64,000 nt of DNA from Marinicellulosiphila megalodicopiae. GTDB taxonomy: Bacteria; Pseudomonadota; Gammaproteobacteria; Pseudomonadales; Natronospirillaceae. The stretch's first letter is position 1; the number at the start of each line of letters is the position of its first letter. The translations under genes were made by a program, and so were the position numbers. The notes under the pieces were generated by a model. That model saw nothing but the letters and a program-made list of their open reading frames with translations. It was not told the DNA's origin and did not search any database. Of this stretch, positions 25,056 to 34,062 are shown in pieces. The stretch is from NCBI RefSeq assembly GCF_045862395.1, contig NZ_AP023087.1, positions 4,278,001-4,342,000 on the forward strand, given 5' to 3'.

Positions 25056-25483
25056 GTTTGATTTGGTTTAGTGGATTTGATTTAGTAAATAAAGTTTTAT
25101 TAGAAAAGTATTGTGAAGCAAGCGATTTGACCTAGAATCGAATCTCTTTTTTGTAGGTCGTATGCTTTCACACAGGGATGTGTGCAAGGGGCGTGAGCAT
25201 GCTTAAAGGGATTTAAGTAGTAGAGCAATGTCTGGAACTAATTGCCGAGAACGCGGTAGCTTTGCTGCGAAAAACTAATCAGGGTTTTTGAGTGTCCATA
25301 CCACACTAGTGACCCAAGCCCGAGCAGGTTTGTTTTGCGGATTTTAGATGACAGATGGGCGCGCGACCCTTTGGCTCTTAATTATATAATGTATAATGGC
25401 GTTTATGAAAACAGCTAACTTATATTTTTATGTAATATGTTTTAAATGCATATTGCATTACCACACCAAAATAAGAATTAATA
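25056..25483. other. Intergenic region with a small perfect hairpin
   Basis: CACACA-GGGA-TGTGTG forms a perfect hairpin at 25169-25184 within a more GC-rich stretch (about 25140-25370) bracketed by TATGC and GCATGC. This block differs in composition from its surroundings and could be a structured or repeated element. No gene is seen. Confidence 0.4.
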
Positions 25484-26160
25484 ATGAGTAAGAAAAAAGA
25501 TAAAAACGCCCGAAAAAAATAGTTCAAAAAAAAGCACTAAAACAAAAAAATAAATCCATTTCGTTTCAAGCAAGTCAGGCTGTAAAAGAGAAAACAGCCG
25601 TTGAAAAATTAAATTACCGCATCACCGAGGATCCATTTTCAGTATCAACGAAACAAACACTACCCGAAGAAATAGAAAAAAGGAAACAATATCTTTTTGA
25701 TAACTTAGAAGAGCGCCCAGAAGATTTAATAGAAGAGCTCGAACTTTTAGTGACTCAATATCCTCAAAATAATATCCTCTCGAACTTTCTTTCTAATGCC
25801 TATCTATTAACTAAACAAATGGAAAAACATGAAGCATTATCAGAAAAGACTTTTTCAGAGTGTCCAGAATACCTATATGGACGTGTTCATTGGGCAAAAA
25901 TATTAATGGATCGCAACGATTACAAACAAGCCAATGAAGTATTTAACAATACATGGGATTTAAAGAAACTGTACCCACAACGTAAAGTATTTCACATAAC
26001 AGAGGTACTAGCATTTTATAGTACAGCTATTACCTACCATGAAAATATGCAAGAAGAGAGTGAATTTTTATTTGCCTTTGATGTATTAAGAGAGCTTGAT
26101 GTTGAAGAAGATATATTATTACAATATTCCCCATCAGTTATGAAATGGCGTTTTCTTTGA
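25484..26160 (+). CDS. TPR-like protein split by a -1 frameshift at an A7 run
   Basis: The frame starting MSKKKDKNARKK stops at TAG after 12 codons, but the -1 frame continues without a break from the same A7 run through IVQKKALKQKNKSISFQASQ to the end at 26160, giving about 225 residues. The zero-frame codons across the run are CGA AAA AAA TAG, exactly the phase of an A-AAA-AAA slippery heptamer. Programmed frameshifting, transcriptional slippage, a real null mutation or a sequencing error are all possible. The product has a basic N terminus and two TPR-like helical pairs (NNILSNFLSNAYLLTKQMEK, LMDRNDYKQANEVFNNTW). A GTG at 25750 could start a shorter product. Function is unknown. Confidence 0.6.
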
Positions 26161-26286
26161 TGTGTGTTTAGTCGATAAATAGAAGGCTTTTATCTTTAAA
26201 GGGTCGGTTGTTTCGTAATACTTTTTGAGTGTCTATGTCAAAATAAAGGCCTGACCCCAAGGACTCCAGCACAGTCAGCTATTATA

Positions 26287-26538
26287 TTTAACTTAAAACC
26301 AAGAAAAATTAGTTTCAAACATTGCCTGCAAGTATGGCTGTCATATACACAATCAAATCGGCAGCCTGATGATCATATATTTAAATTAATATCAAAACGG
26401 CAAGTAGGTAATCGACCCGGAAGAATAGAGCCAAGAGCGATTAAACGAAGGCCAAAACCTTATAAATTATTGACCGTTACACGCGAAGTTGCAAGAGAGG
26501 ATATTAGAAGAAATGGCCACCCAAAGAAACAGAAATAG
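26287..26538 (+). pseudogene. C-terminal remnant of an IS4-family-like transposase
   Basis: One frame reads FNLKPRKISFKHCLQVWL and onward to RQVGNRPGRIEPRAIKRRPK, KPYKLLTVTREVAREDI and a stop at 26538. The Pro/Arg-rich RIEPRAIKRRPKPYKLL tail is typical of the C terminus of IS4-group DDE transposases. The catalytic core and terminal repeats are missing, so only the 83-codon tail of a decayed element remains. Confidence 0.75.
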
Positions 26539-26637
26539 TACTTTATTAAAAGACTTTATCTCTTAACTTAGTGCCATTCAACTCTGACCCTCTTGATTTT
26601 TTTACTCATTCATAGCGAAATATCAGAATTCAATAGT

Positions 26638-28356
26638 TTATCCAAACGCTTCACCAAATAACCAATTAATAGGGTCTTTATCATACAACTCTAATATTAC
26701 ATTATTTTGAATGTATTGTTTTTCTTCTTTATTTAAAATATTTAATTTATTGTCTTTGTCAAGAATCTCATCCAATGTGGATTGCCCCAAATTCACAAAA
26801 TATTGTAATTCACTGCTTTTTATAATTTCAATAATAACTTTAAATATCATTGATTTTTGTCTAGGGTCCATCTCGGAAAAAATACAACCATCATGTGCAA
26901 TAAAACTTAGTAAGCTGGGATTTAATTGATAAAGAAGTAGATCGTAGCAGAAAATTTTAACCTCATTAATCCCTTGTGATCCATCTCGTGGAATTTGAGC
27001 ATCAATATTAAACAAATATTTTGCGTCGTTGGTTTCACTTATCTCTAATGAACCTCCGTGGTTTAAATAAAACTTCTTAACCAGTGCCCTGAACATATTC
27101 TCAATTGTCTCAAGAAAAATTTTAGAATCAACTAGATATTTTACAGCTTCAGCTTTTATATTTGCATTTTCCAAATCATATTGGCTTTTATCTTCTTTAA
27201 AACTTTGTAAAATCTGGCGATATTTATCCAACTCGCCAATTTCACTTTCAAAACTTCTTATTCTTTCGTTAATTGAGTTGTATTCTTCTAGCGCCCCTTT
27301 TGAATCTAGATCTTTTAAAATAGAATCTCTAATTCGCTCATTGTCTTTTAAATTAACATTCAAAGTATTCAATTGATCTTCTAATTCTAGTATTTCAGAA
27401 TTAATTCTACTAGCTCTATTTTTTAATAAATTTTTATGGAAATCTGTAGCCTGATCTAATCGAATAGAGATTTTATCCCCAAAGAAAAACGATGCTTCTT
27501 CATAAATCTTCTTCACTTTTACAAGATCTATTTCTTTTACCCCCGCTTCATCAAGGCTTTGTTTTTTCCGCCCCATACTTTTAATTACTTCATATATTTC
27601 ATTTCTAATTTTGTTTATAATTTCAGTTTTAGCGTCAGCTTCTCTTTTATATTTATCATAATTTTCAGCTATCACAAAATCTTGTTTATTCTTAATTAAA
27701 GTCTTTAACTCATCCTTTAAGTCATTTATATTACTCTCCCCTAACAAGCTTTCATAATTTTCTATAACACTTTTAGCTTTTTTTAACTTATTTAATTTTT
27801 CTTTTACAATTGATTTCTTAGTTACTAGATTAGTATTAATGCCTAGTAATGCTAAGTTGGTATACATTTGATGATAATCTTGCTCTGGTCTACCTTGCTG
27901 GGCAATTATACTAGAATAGTAAGTCCCGCCATATCGCCTAGCAAATACATTTAATATCTGCTTAAAGCTAACACCATTATAAAGCTCATTTTTAATGAAT
28001 ATTTTTTTAAGTTCAGATGGGTAATTTGATTTAACTATTTTTTCACCGTTTAAAATATGGTGTGATTGGCCGAAGTCTTTTTCAACCTTATAAGGCTTAC
28101 CTTCATGCTCAAATTCTAAATAAAAAACACCATAACCAGAAAGGAAATTTTGAATTTTTTTCTCTGTAGGTTTCGTTGGGTCAAGATACGAGCCAAGCAT
28201 TAAATGAATTAAGTTAAGTGAAAAACTTTTCCCTACTCCATTATATGTTTTTTTATCGGCACTCGTAAGTTGCAATCCTGCCAATATATTAAGTCCGCTT
28301 TCAAATTTTAACGTCTTAAATTTAGAATTATTAGAACTTAATTTTAATAATTTCAT
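26638..28356 (-). CDS. DUF2326-type ABC ATPase of an ABC-3C system
   Basis: This 572-residue SMC/RecN-like ATPase has an N-terminal Walker A in NGVGKS (39-44) after the FESGLNILAG strand, and a long central coiled coil (about 175-440) with repeated Lys/Glu/Leu. The C-terminal half of the nucleotide-binding domain carries SFIAHDGCIFSEMDPRQK, an atypical Walker B with HDG where most ABC ATPases have a DE pair, as in DUF2326 proteins. It would power conformational change on nucleic acid. It is the last gene of a three-gene operon and overlaps the middle component by 26 nt. ABC-3C systems are predicted by comparative genomics to be conflict (anti-invader) systems with an effector, a middle component and this ATPase. 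Confidence 0.87.
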   Translation of the reverse strand: MKLLKLSSNNSKFKTLKFESGLNILAGLQLTSADKKTYNGVGKSFSLNLIHLMLGSYLDPTKPTEKKIQNFLSGYGVFYLEFEHEGKPYKVEKDFGQSHHILNGEKIVKSNYPSELKKIFIKNELYNGVSFKQILNVFARRYGGTYYSSIIAQQGRPEQDYHQMYTNLALLGINTNLVTKKSIVKEKLNKLKKAKSVIENYESLLGESNINDLKDELKTLIKNKQDFVIAENYDKYKREADAKTEIINKIRNEIYEVIKSMGRKKQSLDEAGVKEIDLVKVKKIYEEASFFFGDKISIRLDQATDFHKNLLKNRASRINSEILELEDQLNTLNVNLKDNERIRDSILKDLDSKGALEEYNSINERIRSFESEIGELDKYRQILQSFKEDKSQYDLENANIKAEAVKYLVDSKIFLETIENMFRALVKKFYLNHGGSLEISETNDAKYLFNIDAQIPRDGSQGINEVKIFCYDLLLYQLNPSLLSFIAHDGCIFSEMDPRQKSMIFKVIIEIIKSSELQYFVNLGQSTLDEILDKDNKLNILNKEEKQYIQNNVILELYDKDPINWLFGEAFG

Positions 28357-28564
28357 CTTGCACCTCCAATTTACCGATTATGTACAAATAATTTATACAA
28401 TGTATTATTGTTTCAATGCTTATCTTTTTTGGGTAAGTTTTTAATAGCTCTGAATGAATACAATCAACAGTGAAATCTTTATGCTTTGCCAAATCTATAA
28501 TGTATGAAGAAATACAAAATAAAGAATCTATTGGCTGTATGGATTTATTTGGAAGTATCATCAA
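28331..28564 (-). CDS. ABC-3C system middle component 6 (MC6-like)
   Basis: This 77-residue protein begins MMILPNKSIQPIDSLFCISS; the ILPNK opening followed by a winged-helix-like pattern (DFTVDCIHSELLKTYPKKIS then IIHCINYLYIIGKLEV) fits middle component 6 of ABC-three-component systems, thought to bridge effector and ATPase. It overlaps the effector gene by 20 nt and the ATPase gene by 26 nt, forming a tightly coupled operon. The assignment rests on the short N-terminal motif, size and position. Confidence 0.8.
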   Translation of the reverse strand: MMILPNKSIQPIDSLFCISSYIIDLAKHKDFTVDCIHSELLKTYPKKISIETIIHCINYLYIIGKLEVQDEIIKIKF

Positions 28565-29558
28565 TTTTCACTCCCACTTCGCATATTTCAAAAAAATATG
28601 ATATTAATATCCAAGAGATAATCATGCTATTAAAGTCTTTTACGTCCATTAGGCTTTCAAGAGCGTTATTAAGTCTAATTATTATTTTATTGAAGTCTAA
28701 ATTATACTCAGAAGCTTTGACGTGTAATTGCGTTACGCTAATTCTATTTAAAATACTTTTAGCCTCTTTACTGCTGAGCATTTCCACTAATATATTTTTA
28801 TATAAATCTCCAATTACAAATTCTTGTAAATCGCTAGCTAAGTTGCCGTCATCAATCCCTTTTATAATAGTGGTATAATCTAAGCTTTTTTTAATTTCAA
28901 ACGAAATTCTCTCATTTAATTTGTTTAGCTTAATTTTAGGATCAACTTCTATTGAGTTAAAGTCTTCATCATATGATGGTTGCGGTAAGTTATTTTTTGC
29001 TTTTAAAAGCTTTTTATATGTTAGGTTTAACACTATATGGTCAGTGTATTTATCAGATTTATTCCTGAAGTATAATTCGCATAAATTTACCAGTCTATTT
29101 GTTTCTAAATTTTCTATAGATTTTATTAAATCACTCGAGTCATTTAATATACTAATTAAATCTAGTTTATAAACTTCAAGTATAGAGTCTATTGTCTCTT
29201 TTTTTGGTCTGGATTTTTCTAATAAATAGTATATTGAAATATTATAGTCTTTATATTTTTTATCAGATAATGCCTTAAGAGAGTGAAGTATTTTTTCTTT
29301 AGACCTAGTCGTTGTGACTTGAATAAGCTCTTTTTTGGTAGTATCTATTAAGTCAATATATGGGGCATTATTGCACCCAAAATTTGCATTTTCGAACTTC
29401 CTGTCAAAAACCAAATTAAAAACATCTCTAAAATAATTTTCACCATGAATATTTAAGCACTGATCATTTACAAATTGATGATGCTCAATATCTAGCCTAG
29501 TAATAGCCAGAATCCTGCTGATTGTATTAAAGGCCTCAATTCTATCCTGCACCATCAT
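28545..29558 (-). CDS. SMEK-domain effector of the ABC-3C system
   Basis: This 337-residue protein is the first gene of the operon. Its N-terminal region carries GENYFRDVFNLVF (39-51), then NNAPYIDLIDTTKKELIQVT (63-82) and TTRSKEKI. The order E, then D, then Q-V-T with a following basic segment resembles restriction-endonuclease-fold proteins, and the block is typical of SMEK-domain proteins. The C-terminal half (about 150-337) is helical and charged, ending EICEVGVK. It is probably the toxic or nucleic-acid-cleaving arm of the system. Assignment of the SMEK name is from remembered motifs; nuclease activity is inferred. Confidence 0.8.
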   Translation of the reverse strand: MMVQDRIEAFNTISRILAITRLDIEHHQFVNDQCLNIHGENYFRDVFNLVFDRKFENANFGCNNAPYIDLIDTTKKELIQVTTTRSKEKILHSLKALSDKKYKDYNISIYYLLEKSRPKKETIDSILEVYKLDLISILNDSSDLIKSIENLETNRLVNLCELYFRNKSDKYTDHIVLNLTYKKLLKAKNNLPQPSYDEDFNSIEVDPKIKLNKLNERISFEIKKSLDYTTIIKGIDDGNLASDLQEFVIGDLYKNILVEMLSSKEAKSILNRISVTQLHVKASEYNLDFNKIIIRLNNALESLMDVKDFNSMIISWILISYFFEICEVGVKIDDTSK

Positions 29559-29633
29559 TTAATCACTCTTTCATTTTTATGGTTTCTAAATTAAAGCCAT
29601 TTTAAAAACAGCTTTAATTTAACTGTAAAGCTA

Positions 29634-31478
29634 TCAGTCCAGCAAATCCAAGTTACGAACCGCCCCCTTATCAGCAGAAGTCGCCAACAAAGCATAAGCC
29701 TTCAAAGCGCCCGTTACTTTACGAGCTCTTACTTCCGTCGGTTTCCAAGCGTCTTTGCCTTTTGCTTCCATCGCATCACGACGAGTTTGTAATTCTGCAT
29801 CGGTTAAGTCGACGTTGATTGAACGCGCTGGTATGTTGATTAAAATCGTATCGCCTTCTTCTAGCAATGCAATTGCACCGCCTTGCGCGCCTTCTGGTGA
29901 AGCGTGTCCGATGCTTAGTCCAGATGTGCCGCCTGAGAAACGTCCGTCTGTTAATAATGCACAGTCTTTACCTAACCCTTTTGATTTAAGATAGGTGGTT
30001 GGGTATAACATTTCTTGCATGCCTGGTCCGCCTTTAGGACCTTCGTAACGGATGATGACGACATCACCTTTTACAATTTTGTCGGCTAAGATGGCTTTTA
30101 CTGCGCTGTCTTGAGATTCAAAAATACGTGCACGACCTGTAAATACGTGAATACTTTCGTCTACACCTGCTGTTTTAACCACACAACCATCAAGGGCGAT
30201 GTTGCCTTTTAATACAGCCAAACCACCTTCTAATGAATACGCATGTTCTAAAGAACGGATACAACCATTTGCACGATCTCCGTCTAACGTCGGGAAACGT
30301 GTTGACTGGCTAAATGCAGTTTGAGTTGGAATACCTGCTGGGCCTGCACGATAAAACTCTTTCACTTTAGGGTCAGTAGTTTGCATGATGTCGTATTTAG
30401 CTAACGCGTCTTTCATGGTTTTGCTGTGCACAGTAGATACGTCGGTGTGTAAAAATCCACCACGATCTAGCTCGCCCAATATCGCCATGATGCCGCCGGC
30501 GCGATGCACGTCTTCCATGTGATAAAGTGGAGAGTTTGGTGCAACTTTACATAACTGTGGCACTTTACGTGACAACTCGTCCATGTGAGACAAGTCAAAA
30601 TCGATGCCGCCTTCTTGTGCGATGGCTAATAAATGCAAGATGGTGTTGGTTGATCCGCCCATTGCAATGTCTAGTGTCATTGCGTTTTCAAATGCTTTGC
30701 GGTTTGCGATGTTACGCGGTAAAACTGACTCGTCATCTTGCTCGTAATATTTACGAGTGATATCCACAATCGTACGACCAGCCTCTAAAAATAACTGTTC
30801 ACGATCTGAGTGAGTGGCTAATGCTGATCCGTTACCAGGCAGCGCAAGGCCTATCGCCTCTGCTAAACAGTTCATTGAGTTAGCAGTGAACATTCCCGAA
30901 CATGAACCACATGTTGGACAGGCTGAGCGCTCGTATTCGGCTACTTTTTCATCACTTGCTGAATCATCAGCAGCAATGACCATTGCGTCTACTAAGTCTA
31001 ATTTGTTTTCTGAAAGCTTAGTTTTACCGGCTTCCATTGGACCGCCTGACACAAAAATAACAGGGATATTTAAGCGCATTCCCGCCATCAACATGCCCGG
31101 TGTGATTTTGTCACAGTTTGAAATACATACAATCGCATCGGCACAATGTGCGTTAACCATGTATTCAACAGAGTCAGCGATGATTTCACGCGATGGCAAA
31201 GAGTACAACATACCGTCGTGACCCATTGCGATGCCGTCATCTACTGCGATGGTGTTAAATTCTTTTGCTACGCCGCCTGCTTTTTCAACTTCGCGGGCTA
31301 CTAGTTGCCCCATATCTTTTAAATGAACGTGCCCTGGTACAAATTGAGTGAACGAGTTTGCAATGGCAATAATTGGCTTTTGAAAATCGTCATCTTTCAT
31401 GCCAGTGGCGCGCCACAATGCACGAGCACCCGCCATATTACGGCCTTCGGTTGAGGTTTTAGAACGATACTTTGGCAT
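29634..31478 (-). CDS. ilvD: Dihydroxy-acid dehydratase
   Basis: This 614-residue protein matches full-length IlvD. It dehydrates 2,3-dihydroxy-isovalerate and 2,3-dihydroxy-3-methylvalerate to the 2-keto acids of valine and isoleucine synthesis. Visible signatures: SNCDKITPGMLMAGMRLNIP (IlvD/Edd signature 1), the cluster ligands in CDKITPG and CPTCGSCSGM, and GRFSGGTSGLSIGH (signature 2). It starts MPKYRSKTSTEGRNMAGARA, as in other gammaproteobacterial IlvDs. Elsewhere it is usually in ilvGMEDA; here it stands alone, between an ABC-3C operon and REP-like repeats. No attenuator is seen upstream. Confidence 0.98.
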   Translation of the reverse strand: MPKYRSKTSTEGRNMAGARALWRATGMKDDDFQKPIIAIANSFTQFVPGHVHLKDMGQLVAREVEKAGGVAKEFNTIAVDDGIAMGHDGMLYSLPSREIIADSVEYMVNAHCADAIVCISNCDKITPGMLMAGMRLNIPVIFVSGGPMEAGKTKLSENKLDLVDAMVIAADDSASDEKVAEYERSACPTCGSCSGMFTANSMNCLAEAIGLALPGNGSALATHSDREQLFLEAGRTIVDITRKYYEQDDESVLPRNIANRKAFENAMTLDIAMGGSTNTILHLLAIAQEGGIDFDLSHMDELSRKVPQLCKVAPNSPLYHMEDVHRAGGIMAILGELDRGGFLHTDVSTVHSKTMKDALAKYDIMQTTDPKVKEFYRAGPAGIPTQTAFSQSTRFPTLDGDRANGCIRSLEHAYSLEGGLAVLKGNIALDGCVVKTAGVDESIHVFTGRARIFESQDSAVKAILADKIVKGDVVIIRYEGPKGGPGMQEMLYPTTYLKSKGLGKDCALLTDGRFSGGTSGLSIGHASPEGAQGGAIALLEEGDTILINIPARSINVDLTDAELQTRRDAMEAKGKDAWKPTEVRARKVTGALKAYALLATSADKGAVRNLDLLD

Positions 31479-31512
31479 AACTTTGCACCTTTATATGTAA
31501 TTAAATAATAAG

Positions 31513-31635
31513 CCGGGGGTCGGATCCATTTCTTGATGGATCACCTTAAATTGTGCCTCTAGTTTTTTGGATCTGACCCCAACCTTGTTGCATTGATAAT
31601 AAAAAACGAGCAAAAAATTGGATCCGACCCTAAGC
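31513..31635. repeat. REP-like GGATC(T/C)GACCC repeats upstream of ilvD
   Basis: The core occurs three times in 120 bp: GGGTCGGATCC (inverted orientation) near 31517-31527, TGGATCTGACCCC at 31568-31580 and TTGGATCCGACCC at 31618-31630. The first two face each other, as in REP doublets. More copies lie at 32191-32270. Confidence 0.7.
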
Positions 31636-31722
31636 TAAACGCATTGATTAAAACAACGGCTTGTAATGAGTTGAATTTGGTGGGTATTTAACACTATTTT
31701 GCGAATTTTTTATACCGCATTT

Positions 31723-32154
31723 TTAATGAGATAAGTCTTTTTCATTTGTTTGAAAAGTTAACGCTGAAAGTATCCAAGGCAAAATAACTAAGCTAAAGAT
31801 CGCTAGACTTAAATATAAGTATTCTGCAAATATTAAAATATTCAAACAAGACAGGATGCTAAACCCTAATAATCCAGCGAGCTTTCTTTTTAGAACAAGA
31901 AAACCTAAGTAAACCAAAAGTATATTAAGTGCCATATAAACAATGGAAAGCATCAAAAAGAACACAACGACCGATGCCAATTCTTTTAACCAATGCAACT
32001 CTAATGAAGCAAAAAAATCAGCAAACAGAAAACTGACTCCAAAAATATTTAAAATTAGGAGCATCACCCCCACCACTATCAATGTATTTAAGGCCATCGA
32101 AATTCGTACGATCATGTCTGAAATTAAAAATAATACTTTAATTGTTCTGTCCAT
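31723..32154 (-). CDS. Small hypothetical membrane protein
   Basis: The start is placed at MDRTIKVLFLISDM, preceded by a GAAGAG sequence; an in-frame ATG 12 codons upstream lies in the repeat region. The 143-residue protein has four hydrophobic segments (for example LIVVGVMLLILNIFGVSFLF, VVVFFLMLSIVYMALNILLV, LVLKRKLAGLLGFSILSCL, LAIFSLVILPWILSAL). The family is not recognised. It is flanked on both sides by REP-like repeats, so it may be part of a mobile or recently acquired segment. Confidence 0.7.
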   Translation of the reverse strand: MDRTIKVLFLISDMIVRISMALNTLIVVGVMLLILNIFGVSFLFADFFASLELHWLKELASVVVFFLMLSIVYMALNILLVYLGFLVLKRKLAGLLGFSILSCLNILIFAEYLYLSLAIFSLVILPWILSALTFQTNEKDLSH

Positions 32155-32190
32155 AATAAACTCTTCGACGATTAGAATATTTCTTGGCAA

Positions 32191-32270
32191 TTGGATCTGA
32201 CCCTAGGTTATTTCTAGGTTATTTTTTTGCTGGAAGTGTCAGGGGCGATCAAAAATGGATCCGCCCCCTG
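32191..32270. repeat. REP-like repeats upstream of the PfkB-kinase region
   Basis: TTGGATCTGACCC is at 32191-32203, and a palindromic unit spans 32240-32270: CAGGGGCGATC on the left pairs with GATCCGCCCCCTG on the right (one bulge). They belong to the same motif family as those at 31513-31635. Confidence 0.7.
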
Positions 32271-32286
32271 GATTAAAATCTTTGGG

Positions 32287-33276
32287 TTAGATTTCTGAAA
32301 TGTTGATTTCGCGAACGTCGTTCATTACTGCTTGGTTGGCTTCATCACGAAACATTAATGCTTCTTTTGCTCCGGTTTTTGAAATCACTGATTCGCAATT
32401 GATCATGCCTAAGCGTAAAGAATATAACGTGTCTTTACCCTGTGCTAACCCTGCTACAAAACCAGATGCTAATGAATCGCCTGCGCCTGTAGTCTCTACT
32501 ACTTGTACGTTATTTGATGGACGTGCGTGGTATAGTTTTTCACGATCCCATACGTATGAGCCGTCTTTTCCGTTTGTGATCACTAAATATTTAGGTGGTA
32601 GATGACGCATCATGTCCATTAATTCAGGTACGGATTTTACGGCACCGGAATTTAAGCCAAGAAACTCGCAAGCTTCTTCTTTGTTCATGATTAATACTTC
32701 TAGATTATCAATTAATGGCTTTAATTTTTCATAGCCTTGCACGGCTTGGTATGACGATGGGTTGAAGGCAAATTTTGCTTCGGTCATCTGTGCAATTTTA
32801 ACGATGGTTTCAAATGACTCGTGCATCATTGACGATGAGTAAATCCACTTAGTGTCTAATTCACCCACTTCGTCGATGTGTAATGTGTCGTTCACACCTT
32901 TATAAGTCAAAATGGTACGGTCGCCGCTCATTGAGTCCATTACAAAAGAAAAACCCGAGGTTAAGCCTTTTGCACGCGGGCCTAAGAATTGGACTTTTTC
33001 TTCTTTAAGCATATCAACAATGAATTCGCCGTTTGAATCGTCGCCGATTTTACCTAAAAAACCTGTATTTAAACCTAAACGCGCAAAGGATACGGCTGTG
33101 TTGGTTCCGCCGCCGCCTGTGGTTTGGTTCATTTTGTTAATTAGGACTTTTGAGCCTAACGGGAATGCGATGAATTCTTCTTTATGGTGACGCGTATCAA
33201 TACGCACTAAATCCGAATCGGTTGAAACAAACGTGTCCACTAGCGCACTGCCAATGGTGATGACATCAAAACTCAT
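32287..33276 (-). CDS. PfkB-family carbohydrate kinase
   Basis: This 329-residue protein starts MSFDVITIGSALVDTFVSTD. The N-terminal PfkB signature region GGGGTNTAVSFARLG (about residues 54-68) and the C-terminal anion-hole/catalytic motif TTGAGDSLASGFVAGL (with the base Asp in GAGDS) are intact. It belongs to the ribokinase superfamily and would phosphorylate a sugar or nucleoside with ATP. Proteins of this type in the adenosine kinase/sugar kinase branch are hard to distinguish by eye. It stands alone; no sugar-catabolism genes adjoin it. Confidence 0.92.
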   Translation of the reverse strand: MSFDVITIGSALVDTFVSTDSDLVRIDTRHHKEEFIAFPLGSKVLINKMNQTTGGGGTNTAVSFARLGLNTGFLGKIGDDSNGEFIVDMLKEEKVQFLGPRAKGLTSGFSFVMDSMSGDRTILTYKGVNDTLHIDEVGELDTKWIYSSSMMHESFETIVKIAQMTEAKFAFNPSSYQAVQGYEKLKPLIDNLEVLIMNKEEACEFLGLNSGAVKSVPELMDMMRHLPPKYLVITNGKDGSYVWDREKLYHARPSNNVQVVETTGAGDSLASGFVAGLAQGKDTLYSLRLGMINCESVISKTGAKEALMFRDEANQAVMNDVREINISEI

Positions 33277-33388
33277 AAGTAACCTTCTTATTATCGATCG
33301 CTGTTGCGATATGGCTATAAAATATGGAGGCTATTCTGCCTGATTTTGGGGCTTTATTGTAGTTCTATTTGAGCTAACTGAAAGTACA

Positions 33389-33931
33389 TTAAATTTGCTT
33401 TTTATTAATGAGATAACCACTTTGCACAATTTCATTAGAGAACACGTTTGAATATTGAATTTCGCATTTAATTGGTTGCTCTAATGATCCAAACAAAGAG
33501 ATGCCACCCCCCAATAATACAGGAATAGTGGTGATGATTAATTCGTCGATTAGGTTGGCTTGTAAAAATTGTTGAATGGTATTTCCGCCGTCTATGTAAG
33601 CGTTTTTAAATCCTAACGTTTTGATTTGCTGCATGATTTGTTGTGGGTTGCCTGACATTATTTGGATTTTGTCTTCACAACCATTTGGTATGGTTTTCAT
33701 GGATTGACTTAATACTACGACGGGTTTTGTGTAAGGCCAGTCGCCGTCAAAACTCGCCACTAAATCAAAGGTGTTTTTGCCCATCACTATCACGTCGATT
33801 CGATCCATTAGATCGGCATACCCCATGTCACTGCCGTCTTTGTTTTGGATGTCGTGTAACCAATCGACTTGGTTATTTTTATCGGCTATGTATCCGTCTA
33901 GGCTGGTGGCGATGTATACGATGTTTGTCAT
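33389..33931 (-). CDS. Dihydrofolate-reductase-like (RibD C-terminal) protein
   Basis: The start is at MTNIVYIATSLDGYIADKNN; a longer frame to 34030 would run into the terminator of the adjacent gene and is rejected. The 180-residue product has the DHFR/RibD_C fold signatures: SLDGYIA at the N terminus, DVIVMGKNTFD (the MGRxT-type NADPH motif), KPVVVLSQS and AYIDGGNTIQQFL (GG nucleotide loop), ending with VLLGGGISLF. It would be an NADPH-dependent small-molecule reductase of the YyaP/YwjB type. The true substrate is unknown. Confidence 0.9.
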   Translation of the reverse strand: MTNIVYIATSLDGYIADKNNQVDWLHDIQNKDGSDMGYADLMDRIDVIVMGKNTFDLVASFDGDWPYTKPVVVLSQSMKTIPNGCEDKIQIMSGNPQQIMQQIKTLGFKNAYIDGGNTIQQFLQANLIDELIITTIPVLLGGGISLFGSLEQPIKCEIQYSNVFSNEIVQSGYLINKKQI

Positions 33932-34017
33932 GGCATGCTCTATGGTTTTATTTTGGAGGTGATTGTATGTGGGTTGGAATGGCACTGTCACGTGTTCATT
34001 ATTTAAAATGCAGATAC

Positions 34018-34047
34018 AAAAAAGGCCCACTTAAAAGTGAGCCTTTG
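34018..34047 (-). terminator. Intrinsic terminator of the GH3 gene
   Basis: AAAGGCCCACTT pairs with AGTGAGCCTTT around a short A loop, with one mismatch, and is followed on the minus strand by a T6 run. It lies 16 bp past the GH3 stop codon. Confidence 0.85.
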
Positions 34048-34062
34048 AGAATAAAAAATCAA

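Noticed and set aside
25169..25184. Transcription terminator or tRNA fragment
   Set aside because: The hairpin has no T-run, and no cloverleaf can be drawn around it.
32287..33276. Gene symbol for the PfkB-family kinase (for example rbsK or adenosine kinase)
   Set aside because: Motifs define only the superfamily; no context gives the substrate.
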